Assembly: GCA_035345875.1 (NCBI GenBank)
Contig: DAORDH010000026.1
Location: 1 to 64,000, forward strand
DNA: 64,000 nucleotides
From: UBA2033 sp035345875
GTDB taxonomy: Bacteria; Spirochaetota; Leptospiria; Leptospirales; Leptospiraceae
Direction: 5' to 3'
Position 1 is the stretch's first letter. Each line of letters begins with the position of its first letter. The notes beneath the pieces were generated by a model. The model searched no databases. It was not told where the DNA came from and saw only the letters and a list, made by a program, of their open reading frames with translations. Both the position numbers and the translations under genes were made by a program. Shown one piece after another: positions 46,579-56,695 of the stretch.

Positions 46579-48804
46579 TTAAATTAAAAAAATGGGAAGT
46601 AATACAGTGAAAGTCGTAGAGCCTTTTTCTGACTTAACATCTATTTTTCCCATATGTTTATCTACAATTTTTTTTGCAATGTCGAGTCCTAGTCCGCTTC
46701 CTTCTCCCGGAGGCTTGGTTGTAAAAAATGGTTCAAAAATTTTATCTTTGATTTCAATCGGAATGCCCTCTCCTGAATCTGTAATAGAAATTTCTATGAA
46801 ATCATTTTGCTTTTGAATTTCTATTTTTAATATTCCCTGAAATTTCATAGCTTGCAAAGCATTGTAGATTATATTTGTCCAGAGATGAATCAAGTCATCC
46901 GGATAACAGTAAATAGCCTCATTGTATTTGTAAGATTTTATAATCTCGATTTTCTTTAGATGATTTTGATAAATAGTTAAAACTGTTTCAATTGTATCAG
47001 ATACCTGATTTAATTTCTTCTTTGCATCCGTTTCAAAATGGGTAAAATTTTTCAGAGCATAAATTACTTTGGAGGATCTGTCTACGGACATTTGGATTGT
47101 TGAAATATTTCTATTTGCAAAAACTTCTTGTAAGGCGAATTTTAAGAGTAACTGAATATGAGGATTTTTTAAAATATTTCTATATTGATTAAGAGATACT
47201 ACTCCTAAATCTACAATCATATCATCCAACTCTGTTGGAAGATTTAGATTTTGTAGCATCGTAAACATTTCTTGTCTTTTTTTTCTTCGATCAAGACCAA
47301 TTAAAAAAGATTTTTTACCGATGGATTCTAAAATCAAATTCGAAAATTCTTCAATACTTTCTTTATCCATTGTGTTGAATATCTGAATGATAGAAGGAAA
47401 TAATCTTCTCGATTCTTCTAAACAATCTTCTAGATTCTGGCTAGATGCTAGGATGGCACCGATTGGATTATTGATCTCATGTGCTATACCAGTAATCAGT
47501 TGTCCAAGGCTTGCTAACTTTTCGGATTGAATCAACTTTGCTTGTGTTTGTTTCAAATTTAAAATAGCATTTTCTAATTCTAGTTTTTGATTTTCAATCT
47601 TTTCATTTTGTAAAAGTATTTCTTTATTTATTTTCTTTAATTGCTCCGCTTCCTTTGCTGTTGATATATCAATAATTGTGAGAATATAATTTTTGTGACC
47701 CCTGTCTTCAAAAGAATGAACTCTAAGAAGAGCAGGGAAAATAATATTCGATTTTTTTCGGGCTAATATTTCTGATTCAAATTGTTCGATTTCTTTATGA
47801 AAGGAATATTCAATCCTTTGCCAAGACTCACGTATCATTAAACTACTTGCTTCTAAGTTTATAAATTCCCCATCATCATATAAAAATAATTGGCGAAATT
47901 TAGGATTACTATCGATTATTCTGAGTTTATTTCCATCTAGAATGATGATTGCTTCATTGGTGAATTTATAGAAAAACGATAGTCGCTCTTCACTTGCTCT
48001 TAAATATTCTTCAGTTAATTTTCTCTCTGTTATGTCTACAACGCTTCCAAGCATTCGGACAGGATTTCCATTTGAATCTCTTTCTACTGATCCTTTTCCT
48101 TCTAGCCATTTAATCTTATTATTTTTAGTTAAAATTCTATGTTCAATGGAGTAAGTTACGCTATTCGTTAAAGTCCATCGAATTGAATTAAATACATTTT
48201 TCCTATCTTCCTTATAAATCAGGTTTTCGTATTCAGTAATAGTTCCATGGAATTCTGATGGACTTACATCAAAAATTTCATAAACACCATCAGACCACGT
48301 GATTACATTATTAGAAATATTCCAAATCCAGATTCCTAGTTTCGCTGCGCCTAACGCAAGTCTTAACATCTCTTCGTTTTCTTTTAATTTTTCTCTGGAC
48401 TTTACTTTTTCTGTTATATCTACTATGCTACCTAAAATAATGTTATGGGATGTATCCGGTAGTTTTGTAAGATATACCTCACAGTGGATAATATTATTTT
48501 GCCTGTCTTTATGTATCCATTCAAAATTAGTAATTCCATTTTCTAGAGTTTCTCGAATCTTTTTGATTTTTAAAGCTTTGGAGGATTCTCCATTGGGTTG
48601 TTCGGGCGGGCTTAGATCAATTGGGTTTAGTTTTAATAGTTCGGATCTATCATAACCAAAGAGAATCTCTGCGTTATGATTTGCATCAATGAAATGGCCA
48701 AGATTTAAATCGTAAATAACAATCGCTTGTGGTGAATACTCAATGATTGTTCTTAGTTTTTTATCTGCATTCTCAATTGATAGATTGTCTAAAAAACCTT
48801 CCAT
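46579..48804 (-). CDS. Cytoplasmic PAS-PAS-PAS histidine kinase
   Basis: The 741-residue product has no membrane segment or signal peptide. Three PAS/PAC units are seen (about 15-135, 140-262 and 268-385), a coiled coil, then a HisKA with H-box GIAHEINNPIGAILAS (about 435-450). An unusually long insert (about 130 residues) precedes the HATPase part (TNIIYNALQAM, DSGEGIP, GSGLGLDIAKK). It is divergent from the receiver-kinase gene at 49155, with which it may form a pathway. Confidence 0.9.
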   Translation of the reverse strand: MEGFLDNLSIENADKKLRTIIEYSPQAIVIYDLNLGHFIDANHNAEILFGYDRSELLKLNPIDLSPPEQPNGESSKALKIKKIRETLENGITNFEWIHKDRQNNIIHCEVYLTKLPDTSHNIILGSIVDITEKVKSREKLKENEEMLRLALGAAKLGIWIWNISNNVITWSDGVYEIFDVSPSEFHGTITEYENLIYKEDRKNVFNSIRWTLTNSVTYSIEHRILTKNNKIKWLEGKGSVERDSNGNPVRMLGSVVDITERKLTEEYLRASEERLSFFYKFTNEAIIILDGNKLRIIDSNPKFRQLFLYDDGEFINLEASSLMIRESWQRIEYSFHKEIEQFESEILARKKSNIIFPALLRVHSFEDRGHKNYILTIIDISTAKEAEQLKKINKEILLQNEKIENQKLELENAILNLKQTQAKLIQSEKLASLGQLITGIAHEINNPIGAILASSQNLEDCLEESRRLFPSIIQIFNTMDKESIEEFSNLILESIGKKSFLIGLDRRKKRQEMFTMLQNLNLPTELDDMIVDLGVVSLNQYRNILKNPHIQLLLKFALQEVFANRNISTIQMSVDRSSKVIYALKNFTHFETDAKKKLNQVSDTIETVLTIYQNHLKKIEIIKSYKYNEAIYCYPDDLIHLWTNIIYNALQAMKFQGILKIEIQKQNDFIEISITDSGEGIPIEIKDKIFEPFFTTKPPGEGSGLGLDIAKKIVDKHMGKIDVKSEKGSTTFTVLLPIFLI

Positions 48805-49154
48805 ACACTCTTTAAACCCTGTTTACAATAGCACAATGTATTCAGGTATAAATGATTCTGCAAGAATATTTAGTAAGAGGCAATAGGCAAATTAGGGAAA
48901 TTAAGGAAAGTGAGATGATTTTTTAAAAACTAGCGACTCATAAGAAAAAAGATCAATTTAAATAGTCTGGTTTTGTAAGATAAAAATATAATTTTAAAGT
49001 TTCATTCAGCTAATTTCATTTAATTCTTTTCAGTATATTTAGGATGTATAGTAAATCTAGGAAAATAAAGAAAATACAATAAAAATAAAAGTAATTGGAC
49101 TGGATAAAAAAAGCTTTTCTAGTAAGAATGATTTTGTAAAAAGTAAGTATCCCT
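48805..49154. other. Divergent promoter region between two kinase genes
   Basis: This 350-bp AT-rich stretch has no ORF of note. Promoters of both flanking genes must lie here, but I see no convincing -35/-10 pair and no clear repeat. Confidence 0.4.
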
Positions 49155-50789
49155 ATGTTTAACCCTGAATCTATACATAAGTTAAAAATTAAACAGATCG
49201 TTGGAAAACCTGTAATCTTATGCGTAGATGATGAATTAATAATACTATCCTCTTTATCGCAACAACTCAAAAGAAAATATGGAGTTGATTTTACAATTGA
49301 GTCGGTTGACTCTCCCGATTCAGCATTAGAGATTGTTAAAAAATGTAATGAGGATAATATTGATATACCCGTAATTATTTGTGATCGAATGATGCCTAGT
49401 ATGAATGGAGATGAACTACTAATTCTAATCCATAAAACAAATCCCAATACAAGAAAAATTCTACTCACTGGTCAAGCATCAACAGTAAGCATTAGTAACG
49501 CTCTAAATAATGCGAATTTATATCGATATATCTCAAAGCCTTGGAAGAACGAAGAGTTAACGTCCTCTATAGATGAGGCTTTGTTTGCTTATTACAATGA
49601 TAGATTTTTAGAAGAAAAGACTTTAGAATTAGAGAGAAATCTTCTCTTAGAAGAGATTAAATATAAGAACCTAGTAGAACAAATGAGTGGTGCTATTTAT
49701 TTAATGTCAATGGAAGGGAAGCGTGATTTTCTTTTTCAGAGTCCACAGATTTATTCTATCACTTTATATACAAAAGAAGAATTGAACTATGATTTATGGT
49801 TAAGTAGAATCTTCCCTGCTGATACTGAAAATGTTTTGAAACAACTCGATTTCGTTTTGGAAGAACAAAAAAGTGCTCTATTTAAATATCGTTTTTATCG
49901 AAAGGATGAAAAATTAATTTGGATCGAAGAAGATATAACTCTTCTCTCTAAGAATCGTAAACCGAATGTAATTCAAGGAATTAGAAATGATATTACTGGC
50001 AGGATGCTAGCAGAAGATAAACTAAAGCAGTATGCCATTGAAATAGAAAAGGCAAACCAGAAATTGTTAAAAGCATTTGACCAAGCAGAACAGGCAAATA
50101 AAGCAAAATCTCAATTTTTGGCAAATATAACACATGAGTTTAATACACCACTCAATTCAATATTAGGCTATTGCCAATTATTACAAATGGATCAAATTGG
50201 AGCGTTAAATGAAAAGCAAGCGAAGTTTGTATCCTATATTCATGAAAGTGGCAACCACTTATTATCTCTCGTTAATACGATTTTAGATTTTTCTAAGATG
50301 GAAGCAGGAAAGGTTCAAATAGAAAAGTTTGAATTTGATTTATCTGATCTGATAAAAGAAGTAATTCATTCCCAAGAGGCTATAGGACTAGAGAAAAATA
50401 TTAAAATTGAAATGAATTATGACATTAACAATCGATATACGATATTTGCGGATAGAACTAGAATCAAACAAGTATTGATTAATTTAATTAGCAATGCTAT
50501 TAAATTTACTCCTGAAGGAAAAAGTGTTGGTATAAATTTAAAAGGAGTTTCAGATTCTATCCTTTTGGAGTGTTGGGACAATGGAATTGGTATCTCCGAG
50601 AAAGATTTAAATAAAATATTTGAGCCATTTGAACAAATTCGAAATGAATATACTGTTAAAACGAAAGGATCGGGACTCGGTCTTTCGATTGTAAAGAGTA
50701 TTTTAGATTTGCATGGGTTTTCGATTGGACTTGTAAGTGAAGAAGGAAAGGGAAGTGTATTTACAATCACGATTCCCAAACAAAAATAG
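49155..50789 (+). CDS. Receiver-PAS-histidine kinase hybrid
   Basis: The 544-residue product begins with a receiver (about 15-135; acidic CVDDE, phospho-acceptor Asp in ICDRMMP, Lys in ISKPWK) of the type found in cyclic-di-GMP and RpfG-like proteins. A PAS domain (about 170-290), coiled coil, HisKA (NITHEFNTPLNSILGYC, about 325-341) and HATPase (LISNAIKFTPEGK, DNGIGIS, GSGLGLSIVKS) follow. It has no membrane segment. A receiver gene follows 11 bp later, suggesting a relay. Confidence 0.92.
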   Translation: MFNPESIHKLKIKQIVGKPVILCVDDELIILSSLSQQLKRKYGVDFTIESVDSPDSALEIVKKCNEDNIDIPVIICDRMMPSMNGDELLILIHKTNPNTRKILLTGQASTVSISNALNNANLYRYISKPWKNEELTSSIDEALFAYYNDRFLEEKTLELERNLLLEEIKYKNLVEQMSGAIYLMSMEGKRDFLFQSPQIYSITLYTKEELNYDLWLSRIFPADTENVLKQLDFVLEEQKSALFKYRFYRKDEKLIWIEEDITLLSKNRKPNVIQGIRNDITGRMLAEDKLKQYAIEIEKANQKLLKAFDQAEQANKAKSQFLANITHEFNTPLNSILGYCQLLQMDQIGALNEKQAKFVSYIHESGNHLLSLVNTILDFSKMEAGKVQIEKFEFDLSDLIKEVIHSQEAIGLEKNIKIEMNYDINNRYTIFADRTRIKQVLINLISNAIKFTPEGKSVGINLKGVSDSILLECWDNGIGISEKDLNKIFEPFEQIRNEYTVKTKGSGLGLSIVKSILDLHGFSIGLVSEEGKGSVFTITIPKQK

Positions 50790-50800
50790 GAAAATTAAAA

Positions 50801-51181
50801 ATGGAAAAAAAAATTTTAGTAGTCGAAGACGATGAGCATTCTGGATTCTTCTTAAAAGAAGCACTCGAAATTCACGGATACAAGACCTCAATAGCAGCTA
50901 ACGGTAAAATCGCATTAGAAGAATATGCCAAAAACCCAGTTCCTTTAATTATAACAGATTTAGAAATGCCATTTATGGGAGGAAGAGAATTAATTTCAGA
51001 GATTAATAAAAATATTGCACCTCCTCTAGTGATTGTGCAGAGTGCTCACCATGAGGTGCATTCCTTGAAAGATATTATGAAATTAGGTGTATACGACTAT
51101 CTTTTTAAACCAATTCAATTGGCAGATTTAATTTTGAAAGTCGAAAAAGCTTTTCATCTATATCAAACGGGGCAAATCTAA
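50801..51181 (+). CDS. Single-domain CheY-like response regulator
   Basis: The 126-residue receiver has the acidic VEDDE, phospho-acceptor Asp53 in ITDLEMP and Lys in LFKPIQ. There is no output domain. It starts 11 bp after the hybrid kinase gene and is presumably its target. Its 3' end overlaps the photolyase gene on the other strand by 24 bp. Confidence 0.92.
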   Translation: MEKKILVVEDDEHSGFFLKEALEIHGYKTSIAANGKIALEEYAKNPVPLIITDLEMPFMGGRELISEINKNIAPPLVIVQSAHHEVHSLKDIMKLGVYDYLFKPIQLADLILKVEKAFHLYQTGQI

Positions 51182-52657
51182 ATTATCCACATATTCTAAA
51201 TATTCTTTCATTTTAAATTTCTTTTTAGTTGAATCGGAAGACATAAAACGAATAGTTCCAAAAACATTTCTTTCGGGAAACCAAGGTCTATCAAAAAGTC
51301 CAAAACACCATAGGATCCCTGTATAGGAGTTTGGGTTTCGTCCATCGTATGCATATTTATTGTTTAACTCTTCTGCGATTTCAAAAGCTTCTTTATAAGT
51401 TGCTGTCCATTCTATGATTTTCTTGCCCCAGAGCATTCTCATATAATTATGCATTCTACCTGTTAAAACTAATTCCTTTTGAGCTGCATTCCAGAGTGGG
51501 TCGTGTGTCTCAGCAGCTTCAAAGTCTTTTAATTTGTATAGAAATTCTCTTTTATCTTTTGCATGCTTCTCTAAATTTTTTTGAAGCCAATCAGGAAGAA
51601 CTTTGAGATCTTTATGAAATTCTCTTTCTGCGAAAAAAAATAAGTATCCTATATCCCGCCAAGTGAGTAGCTCATCAAAGAAAGAATTTAAACTTAAGTT
51701 TTTTCCAAAGAATAAATCCTTATCTCCTTTTGCATCTAAGTTTAATAAATCAGGCGCCCATTTGTCTTTTCGATCGGCATTTAAACATTCTGTAACGATA
51801 GTTTCTACACTGATATGACCAAAATGTAAATAGGGAGAAAGTCCAGTTACGGGAGCTTTATCTTGTGGTTGTGGGTTAGAACGATTATCCCCATATAAGT
51901 TTAAATTCTTTTTTATGAAATGACTTAACTTTTTTGCCGCTTCTTTACTTCCTCCAATCGTATCCCTTACTGGTTCTACATGATTGGAAAAAGTTATTTT
52001 AGATAAGACTTTTTCTATGTCTTCTCTCTTACCACTAAATTCTTTGAAAGGAGCCTTTGATTTATGATTTGTTAAAAACAAATCTTTTTTTGTAATTTTA
52101 GTTTTTGCCTGATGGATATACGCTTCGGCGAAGAGTTTATGAACTCTCGGTCTGAGCACTCTAGCGGCTGATGCTTTTTCTCCGTAGAGGCTAATCGGTA
52201 TTATGCTATTGGAATCTACTGCTATTAATTTACAATCAATCTTATTTGCGAGTTTTTCTATTTGTTCTGGAATGATAAAGGAAGGAAAATCATCTGTGAT
52301 TATAATACAGGCTTTCTCTGCTATTTTTTTTAAAAGTCCCTTTGCTGGATTGTCATTTGTTTCAACAAAGCTCCAATAATTGATTTCTAATTTTTCACAT
52401 TCTTCTCTATTGTCGCACATTCCTTCTAGAATGAATTTATGAAATCGCTTTGAGTTCCACCGGTAATCCATTCTTAACCCCTCGTAAATGACTAATTCTT
52501 TTTGTAATTCCTTTGAAATAGAAATTGCGTAGTCAAGTGCATGGTTTGAATGCATTCGGCGATACGCTTGCATCCAATACAGAACGTAAGTTTTATTTTC
52601 TAAAATTGGTTTTTGATTTGTATCTCTGTTTCGATTTTGATTGTAACTGGAAATCAT
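51158..52657 (-). CDS. Class II CPD photolyase
   Basis: The enzyme repairs cyclobutane pyrimidine dimers with light and FADH-. The 499-residue product has a Rossmann N-terminal domain (VLYWMQAYRRMHSNHALDYA, about 26-45) and a helical FAD domain with WNAAQKELVLTGRMHNYMRM, WGKKIIEW and the C-terminal block DGRNPNSYTGILWCFG, typical of class II and unlike class I PhrB. The gene stands alone on the minus strand. It is a second light-dependent function besides the PYP genes, about 30 kb away. Confidence 0.92.
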   Translation of the reverse strand: MISSYNQNRNRDTNQKPILENKTYVLYWMQAYRRMHSNHALDYAISISKELQKELVIYEGLRMDYRWNSKRFHKFILEGMCDNREECEKLEINYWSFVETNDNPAKGLLKKIAEKACIIITDDFPSFIIPEQIEKLANKIDCKLIAVDSNSIIPISLYGEKASAARVLRPRVHKLFAEAYIHQAKTKITKKDLFLTNHKSKAPFKEFSGKREDIEKVLSKITFSNHVEPVRDTIGGSKEAAKKLSHFIKKNLNLYGDNRSNPQPQDKAPVTGLSPYLHFGHISVETIVTECLNADRKDKWAPDLLNLDAKGDKDLFFGKNLSLNSFFDELLTWRDIGYLFFFAEREFHKDLKVLPDWLQKNLEKHAKDKREFLYKLKDFEAAETHDPLWNAAQKELVLTGRMHNYMRMLWGKKIIEWTATYKEAFEIAEELNNKYAYDGRNPNSYTGILWCFGLFDRPWFPERNVFGTIRFMSSDSTKKKFKMKEYLEYVDNLDLPRLI

Positions 52658-52762
52658 ATGGTTCAGTGTTTTAAAAATGGGTTATATAGATACTGTTATT
52701 TTCTGTTTATGAGAAAATATTGGTATTTAATAATCTGAATGTGTGGACCTTCCTCTTTTATT

Positions 52763-53221
52763 TCAATCCAGAATATAATTACGCCTTTTTTTGCTTCCAT
52801 AATATTTTTGCTCAATAAGCTGACAGGAAAGAAATATATAAGTAGGGTCTACCAAAAAAGAACCTTGTAGAATTTTCCTTTCACATTTCTCTACAGACTC
52901 AATGTAATAGTAGCTCTGATCGCTAATTTTTGATTTTAACAAGAAGTAAGAAGTTGTATAAGTTATCAACTGTGTATTGTTACAATTAGAATTTAGAGAA
53001 TTCGTCGGGCAAAGACTGATTCGTAAGAAAATACCAACTTGTATTGCAGAATAAATTTTGTTTATAACTTTGTCTCCTCTCAAGGATCTCTCATCCCAGT
53101 GATTGATATTATTTCCGTAATCATCTGCACCTGACCCTGTCCAAGAACAAGAATAAATGCCGAGAAGAAGACAATATGTTATGATTCTACTTATTTTTCG
53201 AAAAGCTTTTCTTAGATACAT
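52763..53221 (-). CDS. Small lipoprotein of a Leptospira-type YY...C family
   Basis: The 152-residue product has a lipobox LGIYSC (about Cys25) and several further Cys residues, with a SDQSYYYIESVEKCE segment that resembles the paralogous Leptospira lipoproteins named after a Tyr-Tyr...Cys pattern (from memory). The mature part is probably disulfide-bonded and exported. It starts 1 bp after the stop of the ankyrin gene and is likely in the same operon. Function unknown. Confidence 0.65.
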   Translation of the reverse strand: MYLRKAFRKISRIITYCLLLGIYSCSWTGSGADDYGNNINHWDERSLRGDKVINKIYSAIQVGIFLRISLCPTNSLNSNCNNTQLITYTTSYFLLKSKISDQSYYYIESVEKCERKILQGSFLVDPTYIFLSCQLIEQKYYGSKKRRNYILD

Positions 53222-53222
53222 A

Positions 53223-54473
53223 TCATTTCTCTTTTCCGCTTTGAGTGTTTGATTTGATTAATAAACGTTTTACTTTTGAATCATCAACTGCATAGTGTAA
53301 TGCAGTTCGATTCAACTCATCAGCAATATTTAAATCCGCTTTCCTCTGAACCAAAATTTCAACCGCCTCAAAATCGTCTTTTTCGGATGCAAGGATTAAA
53401 GCGGTGTAGCCTTGACTATTTTTTGCATTTATATCTATACCTGAATCAATAATAGAATTGATAGAAATCTTTCTTTCCTTTGAGTTTGAAGTTTGCAAAC
53501 TTGTTTGTATTAAAATGTGCAAAAGGTTATTTTGAAGTATATCTTCTGTCTTTAATTCTTGCTTGAGATCTATATTTTGTTCTTTCATTCTAGAAATTAA
53601 TTTATTAAAAGCTCTATACAAGTTATGTGAGAGTAAATAAGATAAAGGATCGCCTTTAGTATTGCACCTATTATATGTTGCGCCTTTATCTAAAAGTAAT
53701 TCTATATTTTCAGGAAATTGTAAATTCCTCGTAGATGCGTTATACAAAACGTTGCATCCATTTTTATCTTTTTTGTTTATATCAAGGGAATACTTTGAAA
53801 TCAATTTGGAAAGTAATTCTGGATTTAAAATTGCGATAGAGTCATGGAGAAATTCATCACCATATGGTTGCGCTCCAGAATCTAGAAGAAGCTTAATTAT
53901 TTCTGAATTTCTGGCATAATAAATTACAGGTAAATCAGTATTATCCAATTGATTTACATTCTCCCCAGAGTCTAAAAGTTTTTTTATTAGTTTCAGTTTA
54001 GTATTACTATTTATAGATTCTGTCTTAACTAAATAATGAAGTGGATATTTTTCAATATATTCTAACTCTTTTTTACTTTTATATTCTTTATCTCTCCCTT
54101 TCAAAAGTGTATTTTTAGATTCAGGAGGATCTAAAATACTTCTGTCTATAGGAAGAAAATATATTATCACATTGGGATTTGTAAACATTGAAAAGAATAT
54201 TATGGGAGCCTGTATTGGCAATGTGAGTATATCCAATGTGCTAACTGGAATTAATCCTAGATAGTATAATGGATATTTTCCATAATGTTTCTCTCTTACA
54301 TTCAAACTTTCATTTACTCTTTCGACATAGACTTGTTTATCTTCCTTGAGGAAGCTACTCATTTTCGCATTATAAGCATTATTTGCAAAACAATTCAAAT
54401 ATAAAAGAGCAAGGCTTAAGGGAAGTAATTTAATATTTTTCCTCCAAATGAATTTTAATATTTTCCTAAACAT
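53223..54473 (-). CDS. Ankyrin-repeat lipoprotein
   Basis: The 416-residue product has a signal peptide with lipobox LYLNC (Cys28). A segment with a hydrophobic stretch (about 70-105) follows, and then about seven ankyrin-type repeats (from about 150), clearest at the C-terminus: YTALILASEKDDFEAVEIL and RTALHYAVDDSKVKRLL. Ankyrin repeats bind proteins; the partner is unknown. It is followed immediately by the small lipoprotein gene. Confidence 0.82.
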   Translation of the reverse strand: MFRKILKFIWRKNIKLLPLSLALLYLNCFANNAYNAKMSSFLKEDKQVYVERVNESLNVREKHYGKYPLYYLGLIPVSTLDILTLPIQAPIIFFSMFTNPNVIIYFLPIDRSILDPPESKNTLLKGRDKEYKSKKELEYIEKYPLHYLVKTESINSNTKLKLIKKLLDSGENVNQLDNTDLPVIYYARNSEIIKLLLDSGAQPYGDEFLHDSIAILNPELLSKLISKYSLDINKKDKNGCNVLYNASTRNLQFPENIELLLDKGATYNRCNTKGDPLSYLLSHNLYRAFNKLISRMKEQNIDLKQELKTEDILQNNLLHILIQTSLQTSNSKERKISINSIIDSGIDINAKNSQGYTALILASEKDDFEAVEILVQRKADLNIADELNRTALHYAVDDSKVKRLLIKSNTQSGKEK

Positions 54474-54684
54474 AAATCCCTTTTGCGGATATTTTTATAA
54501 TTTTTCTATTTTAATTTGAAAACAAAAGAAAGTCAATACTCCAAGAAAATTTTAACTAATGCGATCGAATTAGAAAAGACTTTTATTTAATAGAGTCAAA
54601 ATAAAATATATTGTAATAGTGGATTTGAAAGATTTAGTGTTTTCCATAAATCTTTATTTAAAGGTGTTTTAAAAAGAATATTCA

Positions 54685-55944
54685 ATGGCTCATTTTGCAT
54701 TCATTTCATCACCCGTTCCTGGGCATTTAAACCCTGCAAGTTCACTCGCACAAGGTTTGAATAAACTAGGAAATCAAACTACATTTATAAATATTCCTGA
54801 TGCAGAAAATTTTATACGATCTAGAAATTTAAATTATTCAGTGATTGGTGAAAATAATTTTCCAAAAGGAAGTTGGCATTCTAATTGGGGACCTGCTTCT
54901 AAAAGTGCAGATATATTATCCACAAGTAAAACCCTTAACGTTCACTATAAATTAGCAGAGACAATGCTTTCTTTTGTTCCAGATCGAATCAAAGAATTAA
55001 AAATTGATGCATTGGTTGCAGATCATCTTCAATTTGAAGGTTCTAGTATTGCAGAAAAAATGAATCTACCTTTTTATACTCTTTGCCCAACACTACCACT
55101 CTATTCCGATCCAGAAGGAAAGTATCCTCCTCCTTTTACAGATTGGATGTATGGCGAAAGCATTTTTACAAGGCTAAGAAATAAAGCAGCCTACCCAATA
55201 GTAAAATTTATTATGAAACCTTATTTAAAAATTATCAATCGAAAGAGAAAGGAATGGGGATTAGACTTACTCAAGGATTTGTCTGAAACTTTTTCGAATC
55301 GAATTCAGTTAAGCGTTATCCCTGAGGAGTTTGATTTTCCAAGAGAATTTTTACCAAAGAATTATATTACTATTGGTCCTTTGATTCAAGAATCTTTTTT
55401 AGGAAATTCAATAAGCGATATATCTAGACCAATCATTTATGTTTCGATGGGAACAATTCGAAATCAATTGCCTCAATTTTTTTCTACTTTATTAGAATCA
55501 TTGAGTCATTTGACTGATTACCAAATTATTTTAGGAAGAGGAGCTTGGAATGGAAATCCAGTATCCATACCCGAGTTTAAAAATTTAACCATACTCGACT
55601 ATGCTCCGCAATCAGCTATATTAGAAAAAGCTGTTCTTTGTATCAATCATGGAGGAGCAAATACAGTTTTGGAAAGCTGTGCTGCTGGAGTTCCATGCCT
55701 ACTTTTTCCCTTTGGAGAGGATCAATACGCGATGGCGATTCGTATGCAGCACAAAGGCTGCGGTTTGATTTTAAATCCAAAATCAATCTCTAGTAGGATC
55801 ATTCAGAACAAGGTTTTACATTTATTAAAAGAAAAGTCTTATGCACAAAATGCAAAAAGTTTACAAGAAAAATTTACAAAGTATAAGGAGGCATCGCATC
55901 GTGGTGCAGAAAAAATTCTGGAAGATTTTCAAAAAAGAAAATAG
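54685..55944 (+). CDS. GT1-family glycosyltransferase (macrolide/carotenoid type)
   Basis: The 419-residue product has the GT-B fold signs of the MGT/UGT family: N-terminal SSPVPGHLNPASSLAQGL and C-terminal donor-binding INHGGANTVLESCAAGVPCL with PFGEDQYAMA. Relatives glucosylate small lipophilic acceptors such as carotenoids, macrolides or sterols. It is the first gene of a five-gene plus-strand cluster. Its 3' end overlaps the next gene. Confidence 0.87.
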   Translation: MAHFAFISSPVPGHLNPASSLAQGLNKLGNQTTFINIPDAENFIRSRNLNYSVIGENNFPKGSWHSNWGPASKSADILSTSKTLNVHYKLAETMLSFVPDRIKELKIDALVADHLQFEGSSIAEKMNLPFYTLCPTLPLYSDPEGKYPPPFTDWMYGESIFTRLRNKAAYPIVKFIMKPYLKIINRKRKEWGLDLLKDLSETFSNRIQLSVIPEEFDFPREFLPKNYITIGPLIQESFLGNSISDISRPIIYVSMGTIRNQLPQFFSTLLESLSHLTDYQIILGRGAWNGNPVSIPEFKNLTILDYAPQSAILEKAVLCINHGGANTVLESCAAGVPCLLFPFGEDQYAMAIRMQHKGCGLILNPKSISSRIIQNKVLHLLKEKSYAQNAKSLQEKFTKYKEASHRGAEKILEDFQKRK

Positions 55945-56695
55945 GATCAATGATAGCAAAAGAGAAATTCATTTAGAAGAGTTGGATACGTTATTAGCTA
56001 GACGATGGAAAGAAGCGCTCTCTAGTCGATTTGCGCTAAAGCTTATCAAAAAAAGTAGAGGTATTGATCGTAGGATTTACGCTATGTATGTAATTCAGAT
56101 TTATCATTGGGCTTATCATACAGGTAGAACACTTGCCATTACGGGAGCAAATCCATTTAATACAAATCATGAATATATGGATTTCTGTTATAAACATGCA
56201 AGAGAAGAAAATGGACATGAATTAATGGCTCTTTCCGATTTAAGAGAAATGGGAGTCCCAATTCAAAATCCAGCTATCGATATGCCGCCTCCACTTCCAG
56301 GGACTGAAGTTTTAATTGCATTTGTTCGATGGATGGCGACACAAAAAAATCCACATCGAATTCTAGGATATGATTATTGGACAGAGAACCCATATAAGTA
56401 TATTAATTCAACTGTTTTAAAAATGGCAGGAAATTTTGGTTTAAAGCAAGATCAGATGAGTTTCTTTTTTAAACATAAAAATATTGATATTCATCACGAA
56501 AAGGATATTGAAGAAATTTTGCTGAAGGTTTGTAAAACAGAAGAAGATTGGGATATGGTAAAAGAGACAGCGACTACCACAATGAAAATTCTCTTTGATA
56601 TGATTGAAGATTTATTTGACTCTTTTGAAAAATTAAAGAAGGGACAAATGAAAAAATATGAAATTCTAAATCAGATGCCAGGTATTAAACATTGA
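55901..56695 (+). CDS. Haem-oxygenase-like iron-containing redox enzyme
   Basis: A GTG at 55901 is chosen because AAGGAGG lies nine bases upstream inside the preceding gene; an ATG-type start further up would overlap much more. The 264-residue helical product has the His/Glu pattern YKHAREENGHELMALSDLREM (in pieces, about 114-134) typical of the haem-oxygenase-like diiron oxidase family. Known members cut C-C bonds of fatty acids or act in natural-product pathways. Its place between a glycosyltransferase and a desaturase gene favours a lipid role; substrate unknown. It overlaps the next gene (TTGA). Confidence 0.75.
   Translation: MVQKKFWKIFKKENRINDSKREIHLEELDTLLARRWKEALSSRFALKLIKKSRGIDRRIYAMYVIQIYHWAYHTGRTLAITGANPFNTNHEYMDFCYKHAREENGHELMALSDLREMGVPIQNPAIDMPPPLPGTEVLIAFVRWMATQKNPHRILGYDYWTENPYKYINSTVLKMAGNFGLKQDQMSFFFKHKNIDIHHEKDIEEILLKVCKTEEDWDMVKETATTTMKILFDMIEDLFDSFEKLKKGQMKKYEILNQMPGIKH

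Noticed and set aside
49016..49468. 150-residue minus-strand ORF
   Set aside because: It is the reverse shadow of the receiver domain of the kinase at 49155.
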